A stretch of 64,000 nucleotides of DNA from Calycina herbarum. Lineage: Eukaryota > Ascomycota > Leotiomycetes > Helotiales > Pezizellaceae. Below are positions 11,409 to 21,234 of the stretch, piece after piece. A program made the translations under genes and the position numbers. Position 1 is the stretch's first letter. Each line of letters opens with the position of its first letter. The stretch spans positions 124,001 through 188,000 of the forward strand of contig LLEY01000120.1 of the NCBI GenBank assembly GCA_001414485.1, written 5' to 3'. The notes beneath the pieces were generated by a model, which was given only the letters and a program-made list of their open reading frames with translations, was not told the origin of the DNA and did not search any database.

Positions 11409-12574
11409 GAGCCTGTTTAGCTCTCAAATCCGCTTTGTAACTCGCTACCTAAAAAGTAAATCGAATCATCTCGATTCATTACTATTGTTTGGCTCAAATG
11501 CTACTATTCGCAGATTTGATTCCCGAATCAAGGCTTGCCACTTCCGAATCGAATCTGTCCACATAAAAAGTCTCGATTCGTAGGTTTGTCTTTAGAGTAG
11601 TATTCATGAATTGAGCCTTTATTCGATTCGATTTGAGAGTTCTTCTATCTGCTTGCCCTCCTCAATACTAGCACCATATGTCGTTATTCCTCGATCAGCC
11701 CACGAAAAGCGCTTGTCTTTATTAGGTCGGGGAATTTGGTTGCGATAACACAGTATCTTGTTCAAGGATTACATATGCCAGCAGGTGGGTATGATAGTTC
11801 GTTATCAGCCGATTTCGTAGCTTACCTCGCGGTCGACATTGTATGTAGTAGTAATTAACGACCTTACCTCAACTTGCTATACATATAACTCAATGAAAGA
11901 AAATAGTAAAAATACACTGAAAATGCTAGAAAGAAGATGTGATTTTATTTCTAAGTTTCAATTGTCTAGCACCTGAGATTAGAGGTCGAATTCCATGAAA
12001 CGTCCAGAGCTATATCATGGATGGTTCCATTCCATCTTTGATTCACTCTGCATAGAACCAGAGCAGAGCGCTGGTTCCAGAAAACTGACTTACGCTTGTT
12101 TCAGAGCGGAAAAAACTCGATATAGTGAGTAAAGAGAGGGAGGTTTCTTCTAAGCTCTCACTTAACTTGGTATTTCTGCTCTCTAAGTGACTAACCAGGT
12201 CACGAGTAGAAGTTCTATAGAACAGTTCCAGTGTCCAGAGCAAGCTTCTCTGGATAGTTTCATTCCATTTCAAAGTAAGCCTTGAAGGGTTTCAGAAGTC
12301 CATGTTGCTGGAAAGTTCCACTAGGACCTGTTCCATATGCCGAACTCTGCCTAAGGTAACCTAAGTTTTTGTTCCGGCGTAATCGGCTTTTTACAGCTAC
12401 TTATAGTGTTCAACGGGAACTTGCTTGCTATATACACTTTATACGTAATACACTATATATTTCACTGAGACAGGTTGACTTTTTAATACTTGAATGAATC
12501 AAGTAGTACGTATAGAGCTCTATTATTAAATCGAATCGCTAGTCGAATCTACTGTCTACTAACTAAGCAGACTC
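11409..12574. mobile_element. Possible decayed PIF/Harbinger-like element
   Basis: It starts gagcctgtttagct directly after TAA and ends at 12574 with a segment whose reverse complement is gagtctgcttagtt, the same termini with C/T transitions. Subterminal blocks rich in gattcg/cgaatc occur at both ends. The left flank is TAA but the right flank is TCA, so the 3-bp target duplication is imperfect. No transposase is recognisable. The start motif matches the better-supported element at 38209-38984. Confidence 0.35.
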
Positions 12575-13314
12575 TCAGTAATATAAATATATCTTTTGTA
12601 GTTATTTCATATTAGTCAATCTCATAAGGGAATAATATACACCAGAGCAAACCATCGTCTGAACTTAGTTTTTTCATTATAAGTAAATATAGAAATTCGG
12701 TTTATTTGCTACTCGTTTACTTATTTTTAAAATAACCCTCGAATACCATCGGTACTCGTTCTATTTATTTCTCTTCTCTACTCGTTTATATCCTCATCCT
12801 ATCCTATTTTTCTCGTCCTTACTCTATTCTCGTCTCTTCTCTTCCAAAACCCCATAAGCGAAGAGAACTTCTCTTTATTCTACCGTGTAACCATTTTCTG
12901 AAGAAAGGACTAGGAAAGGTAGCTTAATATCATTATTACGTCTCTACTTGTCTTTTTTTCACATTGACCTAGGTCAAATTCATAACCCCCGGGATGAAGC
13001 CCCTAAACTTTAGCGAGCTTACCCCGCCCGCATCTTGGGGCTCAAGGCTCCACCCCACTAAAGGAAAATCCGCCACCCACTAAATCTACCTAGCCTCGTC
13101 CCCCACTGTAAGTCACCGAGAAGGAAAAAAAAGTTCTTCTCAGCCTTGCCCCACCCTTTCCTTGAACCCCTCCAACAATCACCACTCACCCATAACTTTA
13201 CTAAAACCTCAATTCTCATTCTCACACTCATATTCAAGACCCATCTTTACTCCACCTCAAAACCCTCCATCAATTTTTTCAACCCCTCTTCATCCTCCCG
13301 TCCACTCCCAAAAA
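12575..13314. other. Intergenic, upstream of homocysteine S-methyltransferase
   Basis: The AT-rich island ends at about 12.75 kb and composition shifts abruptly to C-rich, pyrimidine-rich DNA typical of a fungal promoter and leader. An open frame continues upstream of the gene to 13162, but that part is low-complexity Pro/Ser/Thr and is probably leader. Confidence 0.5.
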
Positions 13315-14566
13315 ATGACAACACAACCCCCCAAACCACCCCCAAAACTCACCCTCCTAGACGGCGGCCTAGGAACTCTCCTCACCTCCCCACCCCACAA
13401 CCAGACTTTCACAACAGCCCACCCCCTCTGGTCCTCTCACCTCCTGATCACCCCCTCAGACCAGAAGGTCCTTCAAGCCGCACAGAAGGAATTCGTAGAT
13501 GCGGGTGCGGATGTGCTATTAACTGCTACATATCAAGCTTCTTTCTCCGGTTTCAAAGGTACGATATTAGATGGCCAGAATGAGGGTAAAGGAATAGGCG
13601 AGGAAGAAGCGGGGAAGTATATGAGAGGTGCTATCTCCATTGCTCGTAGTAGTTTTAGGAAAGAGGACGAGGGTGAGAAAAGTGGGAAGGGAAGGATAGC
13701 ACTTTCCCTAGGTGCTTACGGAGCGACTACCATTCCTGGGACTGAGTACTCTGGACTTTATGATGAAGGACATACTACTGTCACCCAACTCGCAAAATGG
13801 CATCTTGAACGTCTCCATGTTTTTCTTCCTTCGACACAAGATTCTTCGGATGAAAATTTGGCAAGGGAAAAGACAAGATGTTGGGGAGAGGTGGATATGA
13901 TAGCCTTTGAAACCCTACCAACGAGGAATGAGAATTTAGCTGTACGGAAGGTTATGGAATCCGTCCCAGAGGAGAATATGAGGCCTTTTTGGATCGCTTG
14001 TGTCTTCCCCGGTGAAGAAAACTTTCTTCCAGATGGCTCTACAATTCCTGAAGTTGTGGAAGCTATGCTTGGTGATGGAAAGGGAAAAGTTCCGAATGGG
14101 ATAGGAATCAACTGCACCAAAGTCTCAAAACTCAACAGTCTGATTCTGGAGTTTGAAAACGCCACAGGAGAGGTGCTTGAGAAGGAAGGGAGGGAGGAAT
14201 GGCCGGCCTTGGTCGTATATCCTGATGGCACGAAGGGGGAGGTGTATAATACTACGACTAAGGAATGGGAGATGGTTGGGAAGAGGGAAAGTGAGGTGAG
14301 TTTCAGGTTGCAAGAGTTTACCCTCTTTCTTTTCTTTTTTCGGGGTCTTGGATTTTGGGTTTTGTTGAGAGGGGAAGGGTTGGAGAGTTTTGAAGGATTG
14401 GAGAGTTTGTGCTAATTGAGACTAGGATCCTTGGGATGAAACGGTTTTTCGGATTGTGATGGGAGCTAGGGAAAGAGGGTTCTGGAAGGAGATTTTCGTG
14501 GGGGGTTGTTGTAAGAGTACGCCTGAGGATATTGGGAAGCTGAGGAGAAGGATTGATAAGTTGTGA
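13315..14566 (+). CDS. Homocysteine S-methyltransferase
   Basis: The enzyme transfers a methyl group to homocysteine, making methionine, with S-methylmethionine or S-adenosylmethionine as usual donor in fungal relatives (Mht1/Sam4 type). Exons 13315-14295 and 14426-14566 give 373 residues. LTLLDGGLGTLL opens the domain; GADVLLTATYQASFSGF, LSLGAYGATTIPGTEYSGLY and DMIAFETLPTRNE follow. The zinc ligands are Cys in GIGINCT and the paired Cys in IFVGGCCKSTPEDI, the latter carried by exon 2. The intron of 130 nt is needed: without it the frame ends in an unrelated Phe/Leu-rich tail and loses the zinc site. The upstream in-frame Met at 13162 would add 51 low-complexity residues; the Met at 13315 sits right before the domain and is preferred. 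No mitochondrial or signal peptide is seen, so the protein is probably cytosolic. Confidence 0.93.
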
Positions 14567-17033
14567 TGTGACGACATGAATGTTTGTGTTATTACCGTCT
14601 CCAGCATTGCAATTTCCAGATGGTCCCAAAGAGGAAAAAGAGTAGAAGGATAGCCGTGGTCACATGATTTCGAATACATGTGATGCTCCGGGAGGCACGG
14701 CACTTGAAGGTTGATTGGATGCCTTTGTGATTGGATTGGATAGGACAGGCTTCTGTACGAAAGGGGGTCGCAAGAAGTCACCGTCACCCCCCTGTAAGGC
14801 GGTGAGTACAATCCCACGCTGTTTTAGCAGCTTCTCTTATAACACCCATCCAGCTTGAAAAGGTCAGATTACGAAAGGGTGGACAAACTCATTAGTAGAG
14901 CATTAAAGCGGCATGTAAACCATACCTATTTTAGATGTCTTGGCAATGGCAGAAAACATGGGGGTGACGATGACTTCTTGCAAACCCCTTTCGTACATTG
15001 CAGATGTGAATCTAACCCTTCGAAGCGCTTTGCTTTGTAACCCTTGCAAATGACGAGCTATCAAGGGCATGTCGGAACAGGTACGTTGATGATTGACTGT
15101 CTCGTACAAATTACATCGAGTAGCCCATCTTTACTAAATGAATAACGATCTTCAAAGGGTCTCATCTAGCGAGGCGGGGTATTAAAGATAGGCGGTTGCC
15201 AAGAAGTCCCTAGCTCGGAAGATGTATTGACAAGAAGCGAAGCCAAGATATACAGTTCAAAGAAGGACAGGGTGGCACGCGACTCGGAGGCGGGGGTTGT
15301 TGAAAGAGAAGGAAGAAGCTTTGGAAACGAAACGGAAGGCTAGCAAAACAAGGCAATGGCATCTGCATCAATAAGGTCAATAGCCGTACGTATTGGCCAC
15401 TCAGGAGGGAGAATAAGCTGATGGCTGCATTGAGTCTATTCCGTCGATTCCGTCTATTCCATCTATTCCTGCAACCCACTCGTGTGGGCACTCCCAAAGG
15501 CTGGATGGGATGGCCAGTCGTATTGTTCTCCTTGCTGTTGCACCTACCGCTGCGCAGACCGACCGGAGATGTTGCTTAGATGGATGCAAGGTTGCTCAAA
15601 CACACAAAGCAGTTGCTCACGCTGACGGGCGGCCGCATTTCTATCCATGTGCTGATTGAACGTACAATCGACAGTCAGTCGGTTGGATGTTGGATGTTGG
15701 ATGTTGTCTCGCTGGTTCGAGATCGAGATCGAGATCGGTACAGTACTTGCGATCCTCAACTGGTGGAGAATGTTGACCGGTAGTTGTCGAGATCCACTAC
15801 TCTCATAGCGGTTACAACGTTGAAATGGTGCATTTCATGCTTCAGAAGACCAAGTTGATGCTTTGTAGCAGTCGATGTGGCTTCATCCCCATATTACTGG
15901 CCTGACGGATGGTGTGGTAGCTTTGGCCTTGGCTCGTCCTCTCAAGCTCTTACCCCACACTTGGATTGCGAGCCAGGGCCAGGATGCTGGTATCTCCAAC
16001 AAGCTCGATGCAAAAGCAGCAACAAGAGTTTCTTCTTTCAGGACAAGACAACACGGACTGGGTTGGAATTGATAGAAGTTGATGGAAAGTTGCATCCGTG
16101 CCTACCGGAGATTAACTGTGCCATATTGTGATGCCATTCTAGAAGCCGGCCCTCCTACATAACCAATCTTCTGTCTCAACGGAGATATGACAAGTGTAGC
16201 ACACTACCCGTTTGGGCATGTCTGATAGAGTAGTATCCCCCCCCCGGAACTAAATGTAGAGTGCACAAGACATTTAGTATGGCACAGTGGTGCAGCGGCC
16301 GTGCGCTTACATTTACTTAAGGGGGGGATAGTAGAGTCGCTGCTCTTCTCCTCGCTGCCCCTGCTGGATGCACAGACATGACGCAGCCCCCAGACTCTCA
16401 CCAATAGCGTTGACTCGCTTTGTTGCTGCGTTGCTGCTTCCCCAAACCAACTCGACAAAAGAAAGTACCAAAGCTGCCTGATTGGCTGAATCTTGATGAC
16501 CCCTGCTAGCGTACGAGACCTAAACCTTAACTCTCCCTGCGCCAAGGGAGAGTTCATACTGTAGTGTGATTGTCCCGATTGTCCCCTCTTTCCCACGCTC
16601 TCGCTCTACTTATTCACCTCCGCCTCCCGCCTCAATCCCAACTCCCGTTGCTCCCTACTATCTACATCTACATCTACATTGCATGAACCGAACATACCTG
16701 CGTCGCCCTCCCCAACACGAATCGATCCGCTGAAGAAAGACCACGTCAACCATCAACTCCAGTACGTACCGCCAGCCTGGTCAGCAACGGGCATCATCCC
16801 CGAGAACGAACGCAGCAAAGGATCACGATCCGAAGCACCCACTCCACTCGATTCTACGTTACCTAAACTCGATCACACGGTTGATAATCTGAGAAGAGAT
16901 CAGAAGAGGACATACAAGAGTTGAAGAGAACCGTACAGTTGAGCTTAATTGCCAAGCTGTCAACTGTCAACAGATCAATCAGCTATCAAGACCCATACTC
17001 CCAAATCACCACCAACCCTCCCAATCCCCGAAC
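14567..17033. other. Long intergenic region with short tandem repeats
   Basis: About 2.5 kb without a supported gene. It holds a cluster of short tandem repeats at 15437-15740 and homopolymer C/G runs near 16239 and 16320. The last 450 bases are pyrimidine-rich with a ctacat repeat near 16665, like a long promoter and 5' leader for the gene at 17034. Confidence 0.5.
15437..15740. repeat. Cluster of short tandem repeats
   Basis: Three unrelated short arrays lie close together: a 9-base attccgtct-type array at 15437-15470, a gttggat 8-base array at about 15681-15704, and a gagatc 6-base array at about 15718-15737. All have only three or four units. Confidence 0.6.
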
Positions 17034-17894
17034 ATGTCTACCAACGACAACTCCCCCGCCGAAGGCCAAGCTCGAAACCGTCGTGGTTCCTTCACCCAGC
17101 AGACCTTTACTTCCATCTTTGGTGCGAGATCCAACAGTGTGACGGGCGCACCCACAGCTCCATTCCCTAGTGCCATCAACGCCGGTGCCCAAGACCAGCG
17201 CCGTCGCATGTCCATTTCCACCCTAGGTCTCTCTGGAGCCTCTCCCAGCCAAACCTCGCCCTTCCCCTTCAATGCTAGACGCGGCAGTGTCTCAACCGCC
17301 GGTTCCGACTCTATCGACGAGAGTGCCATTGACGATGATGATGGCCCCGCCCGCAGCACCCCCAATACTCCCTTCGCCCGCCGCATGTCGTTTGGAGCAC
17401 AAGCGCTGCGACGAGCACAGCCAAATGGCACAAGCCCAGGCACAAATGGTAGAACTCCCTCTTATACCACCAGCAAGCCCACTTCTCTCCCTACAATCCC
17501 ATCCGGGCCTCGCAGCGTTCGCTCGGGGTCGGTGGCAGGAAACGGAGGCGGCGGAGGTAGCATCACTCCCCCCTCAACACAGGCAAGCACGCAATCAAAG
17601 CCCAGAACCACATCTGACTATCCTGTTTCTGCTCGTCCAGGTGCCGAAGGCTTCAACTGGTCCGAGCAGCTTAGGTCTCGAGCCGAGAGTTCCGTCTCGC
17701 AGTCCCAGCGACCCAATTTCTCCCCAGGCGCTGCAAAGCCCGTGGCCGCACATGAACGCACCAAGAGTGTGAGTGACATGCCCGCTCCACCATCGGCGGT
17801 CGCAGCGCCTGCACGCTCTCCTCCCAAGCCGGCGAGAAAACAACCAGATGCTTTTCAGGAGCGGATTCTCAAGGGTGATTTCTACATGGATTGA
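17034..17894 (+). CDS. Ser-rich conserved fungal protein (Scp3-like)
   Basis: A single exon of 286 residues. It is low-complexity, rich in Ser, Pro, Arg and Ala, with several basic-Ser patches (RRGSFTQQT, RRRMSISTLGLSG, ARRMSFGAQALRR) that look like repeated phosphorylation sites for basophilic kinases. The ordered-looking parts are the start, the GAEGFNWSEQLRSRAE segment at about residue 200, and the extreme C-terminus FQERILKGDFYMD. From memory, similar Pezizomycotina proteins are named spindle poison sensitivity protein Scp3; that name is by family resemblance and the function is unproven. No signal peptide, membrane span or enzyme motif is visible. Long upstream leader DNA precedes it. 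Confidence 0.85.
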   Translation: MSTNDNSPAEGQARNRRGSFTQQTFTSIFGARSNSVTGAPTAPFPSAINAGAQDQRRRMSISTLGLSGASPSQTSPFPFNARRGSVSTAGSDSIDESAIDDDDGPARSTPNTPFARRMSFGAQALRRAQPNGTSPGTNGRTPSYTTSKPTSLPTIPSGPRSVRSGSVAGNGGGGGSITPPSTQASTQSKPRTTSDYPVSARPGAEGFNWSEQLRSRAESSVSQSQRPNFSPGAAKPVAAHERTKSVSDMPAPPSAVAAPARSPPKPARKQPDAFQERILKGDFYMD

Positions 17895-18825
17895 TTGGAC
17901 AGTAACTATTTCTTTGTTTCCTTGTTACCTGATCATGGCACACTTTTTGCTCTAGCTTGCTTTGGGCAGTAGCTATCACTGATGAATGGCGTTATCGGAG
18001 TACTGAGCTTCATATTGTGAAGCTTTTTGATAAGGGGCTTTCTGGATGGGACGGAATAAGAAAGGAAAGGAAAGGATCGACTTTGTTCGATTTGTACGCT
18101 GGACGTTTTTTATTTTCCATTCTTCTGTGTTGAAAATATGGACTTTTGAGATTGCTCTTGAAATATTTTCCAAAAGGGATTATTGGATGGGGGTTTTCGA
18201 AAACACGAGCTGGCTGGCGTTGAACACCCCTTTTATCACAAGTTGGGCATTCGCTTTTATGTGCTCGGGAATTACGAATTTACGAGTTTTCTTTCTTTCT
18301 CTTTTGCTTCACCTACCTTCGTGGGGGAGTTTGCTTTGGTGGGATTTGTTGGGATTAGTGGTTGGATGGACGGGGATCGATGGACATGGCATATGGGGAT
18401 ATGGCAAATGAAACTGAATAGGGAAGTAACCATACCTCTTTCGATTCTTTAGCTGTAGTTTAGCTAGCTAGCTTTTGGTCGCTCAATGAAAGGAAGCTTG
18501 ACTCATGTGCAGTCATATGAAATGAGTGTTTCGGAAGTTTGTTTTGTTTGCTTGTGAAGTGAAGTGACGATCTTTTTTTTGAGCTCTTGAAGGTTTCTTA
18601 GAAGAGTGGCCTGTCAGGTTGCAACGGTGCTGCTTTGGCATCTTCGAAGTTTTGCTAACCTCCCTATAGACTTGTTCCTAGCTCTAATTTTGTATTTCGC
18701 ATGTCGCGGATAGGCTGTTGAAATAATGCCAGTCTTCCAAGTTGTCCAACTTACACTATAAAGTCGTAATGTGCTTGGTTAATTCCGAATTGGTGAGTAG
18801 AGCATACCAACGCGGGCAATCTGTA
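17895..18825. other. Intergenic
   Basis: Downstream flank of the Ser-rich gene. Overlapping open frames at 18046-18452 lack any domain or codon pattern. Nothing else is recognised until the HET remnant begins. Confidence 0.45.
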
Positions 18826-19690
18826 TCTCTACTCATCGGCATCTCTAGAAGACTGCTACATTGCAGACAAAATGTCTTGGGCCTCTTAAAGAACCATAAC
18901 ACGAGAAGAAGACATGGCATATTATTTGATGGGTCTTTTTGAAATCAACATGCGGCTTTTGTATGGAGAGGGGGGAGAAGAGCGTTCATCCGGTTACAGG
19001 AAGAGATTCTTAAACAGTCTGTCGATCGAACCATTTTTGTCTGGCAAGAATCCTCGACTACTGAAACTGTGTTTCATAGGTTGCTAGCCGAGTCCCCAGT
19101 AGCATTCCAGCCACGAGAGTATATTTTGGGATACAACCTTGCAACTGGCAAAAACGACGAGGTCTATTATAAAACCCAATTTGAATTTGGCAAAATTGCG
19201 GAATACAATTCCTCAGTCACGATCACTAACAGAGGCCTGTCCCTGAAGGTACTCCTGACAAAATTGAAGGGATACGAAAACAACTATGTTGCATGTTTTG
19301 GGTGTGGAGAAATCGAAGTCCACTACTGCATCTTTCTCTCCTGGCTTGGTGAAGGCAGCCGGTATACTAGAATCCACCCTGTCAAAATCTATGTTGTCAA
19401 TTGCGAATATGAACAATCTAGCGCCATGGAGACTGAGATCTTCGTTCCAGCAAAAAGCTACGGTCCCCAAAAACTACAATAGCAATAGAGTTAGCGCCAT
19501 CGTTTTTGAAGCTACCCGGCAATGTCCCGAAGTTGTATCAGTTCACCCGGATAGCTTTGTGGAATCCTGAAACGAGAAGTGTCGAGCTCAAAGTTTCTTG
19601 CCCTCCATATTCAAGCCAAACTGTTCCGGCGCAAGTTATTGAACTATTACTCTTATATCGCCACCCTCCGTTCCATAATCACGAATTTAT
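18826..19690 (+). pseudogene. HET-domain (vegetative incompatibility) protein remnant
   Basis: HET proteins trigger cell death after fusion of incompatible hyphae. The remnant covers the region just after the HET domain: LEDCYIADKMSWAS, then a TAA at the place of one codon, then REEDMAYYLMGLFEINMRLL and YGEGGE, a hallmark of this family. After GEGGE the frame shifts by one base and continues AFIRLQEEILKQSVDRTIFV, then FHRLLAESPVAFQP and a C-terminal region to the stop at 19482. Weak similarity in another frame may go on to about 19690. The HET domain itself is absent upstream. With one nonsense codon, at least one frameshift and no start, it is a pseudogene. Confidence 0.78.
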
Positions 19691-20110
19691 TTAAAGTATT
19701 GTACTTGATAGCGAGAGATGTGACTATTTGCTGAGCTGCGACGGTGATCAGGTTGAAGTTGAGCCTGGAGGGAGGAACGTATCGCTGTGGAGAAATAACT
19801 GTTGACTTCTTTTGAGACGAACCGCGAGAATGTATAAAGGTAGACTTTTCCTTCCAAATCTATCATTTGAGGGAAGTCAGTTTGAGTAGATTGGGCTCCT
19901 ACTATATTCTCAGATGCGTGGCTCAACCTGTTGATAGGTATTTCTCATTGTTCTTCAAAAATATTGCCTATAATAGCCAAAGTGGCCTTTGTAAATCTTC
20001 AATACCAGTGATTTTATTCTCCTCGTCTCTTCACCAACCTCTAGCCTCCTTACTGAGGCCTCACCTGAGCATATCCTCCCTTTTCGGGATGTTTATCTGA
20101 TTCTCGCTAA
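19691..20110. other. Intergenic
   Basis: Nothing is recognised between the HET remnant and the AT-rich repeat that follows. Open frames on both strands are short and unsupported. Confidence 0.4.
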
Positions 20111-20400
20111 AAAATCTATACCTCGAATAATATTTATTGAATATTATTAGAAGAATATAAAACTATATCCCTATAATAGTCACTAAACTTTCTATAATTA
20201 GTTTTGTTTTTCTACGTATTTTAGATCAAAGTACTCTAGATACGCATAACACAAGACTACTTGCAAGAATTTAAGAAACGTTTATCAATCAACTCAATTA
20301 GTCCAACTATCCTCAAATAATATAATATCACAAATTAAGAACTTATTATTCTAAATTATTAGATTCCACACTTAGTAAATAAAATATACTAGAGCTTATG
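20110..20400. repeat. TGGT-ended repeat copy, reverse orientation
   Basis: Reading the reverse complement from about 20400, the terminal tagtatattttatttacta is followed by the family blocks ggaat, then actaattgagttgattga and an aagttctta-like block. This matches the copies at 38 kb and 55.6 kb in order and spacing. Its AT content is very high. Confidence 0.5.
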
Positions 20401-20754
20401 TATTTAGTCTCGTTCAACTTAGGTTACATACAGCTCGTGAATTTTTGAGTTTAATAGAGTCAGAACTCAATTAAACTTAAGTCATCCAACAAAAGAAGAA
20501 GGTGAGATAAACATGCCGTAGCACTACCTACGAGAAAACTAGCGATCGTGGAAGAGAAAGTATTGGTTATATAATACAGCTATAGATAAGACAAACGCTC
20601 TCTACCAAAGAAGCTCCTAGTTAAGGGGAACTCAAAGTTTACAGATAATACTCAAAAGTACTGGCCGACCTCTAAAATAAGTGAAATCAAATCTCCGAGC
20701 TTCACTAGACCTCGAAAACACTCCGGTGCCACACGGCTTCTGTTTTTCGCTTTT

Positions 20755-20774
20755 GGGGGGGGGGGGGGGGGGGG
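20755..20774. repeat. Poly-G tract of 20
   Basis: Twenty consecutive G lie immediately after a T-rich stretch. The tract lies in noncoding DNA upstream of nothing obvious. Its exact length may be a sequencing estimate. Confidence 0.8.
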
Positions 20775-21234
20775 TACGGTGCGTCATTATGAGGTCTTGC
20801 TCAAATTTTGAGTATCCGCAACATTGCTGGAGAATCGGGTGTCACCAAAACTAGATAGAAAGCAATTGAAGGTCAACTTTGAATCGACACGAAGGGAGAG
20901 AAAGAGGGGGATCAGATAGACTGAAAGTGTGGAGATAGCGTCGCGGTATTGAGCCAAACAAACGAGGTAAAGATCTTACACATAATCTTGAATCAGCCGG
21001 AGAGTATATACACTGATAATTATCATGAATAAAATTATACTATGACTATACAAGAGAGGTTACCCACTAGCCAGCCCGACCTAACCCAAACCAAACACCA
21101 CCAATATAGATGCTACCAAGAACCCACCCCTTCCCAAAGAATATAGAAAATCCAAAATATATGCAACCATGGGAATAAATATATAAAAATCACACAGAGT
21201 ATTTCCAAACAAAACACCCTGTGTATCGACACCA
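20775..21234. other. 3' flank of the HeLo-like/protease gene
   Basis: No gene is seen. The region contains the likely 3' UTR of the minus-strand gene at 21235-25032. Confidence 0.5.

Noticed and set aside
13146..13583. Plus-strand frame overlapping the homocysteine methyltransferase start
   Set aside because: A Pro/Thr/Ser-rich shadow of the C-rich leader and first exon.
15437..15740. Short tandem arrays considered as a CRISPR-like or regulatory array
   Set aside because: Units are 6-9 bases with no spacers and this is a fungal nuclear genome; they are simple microsatellites.
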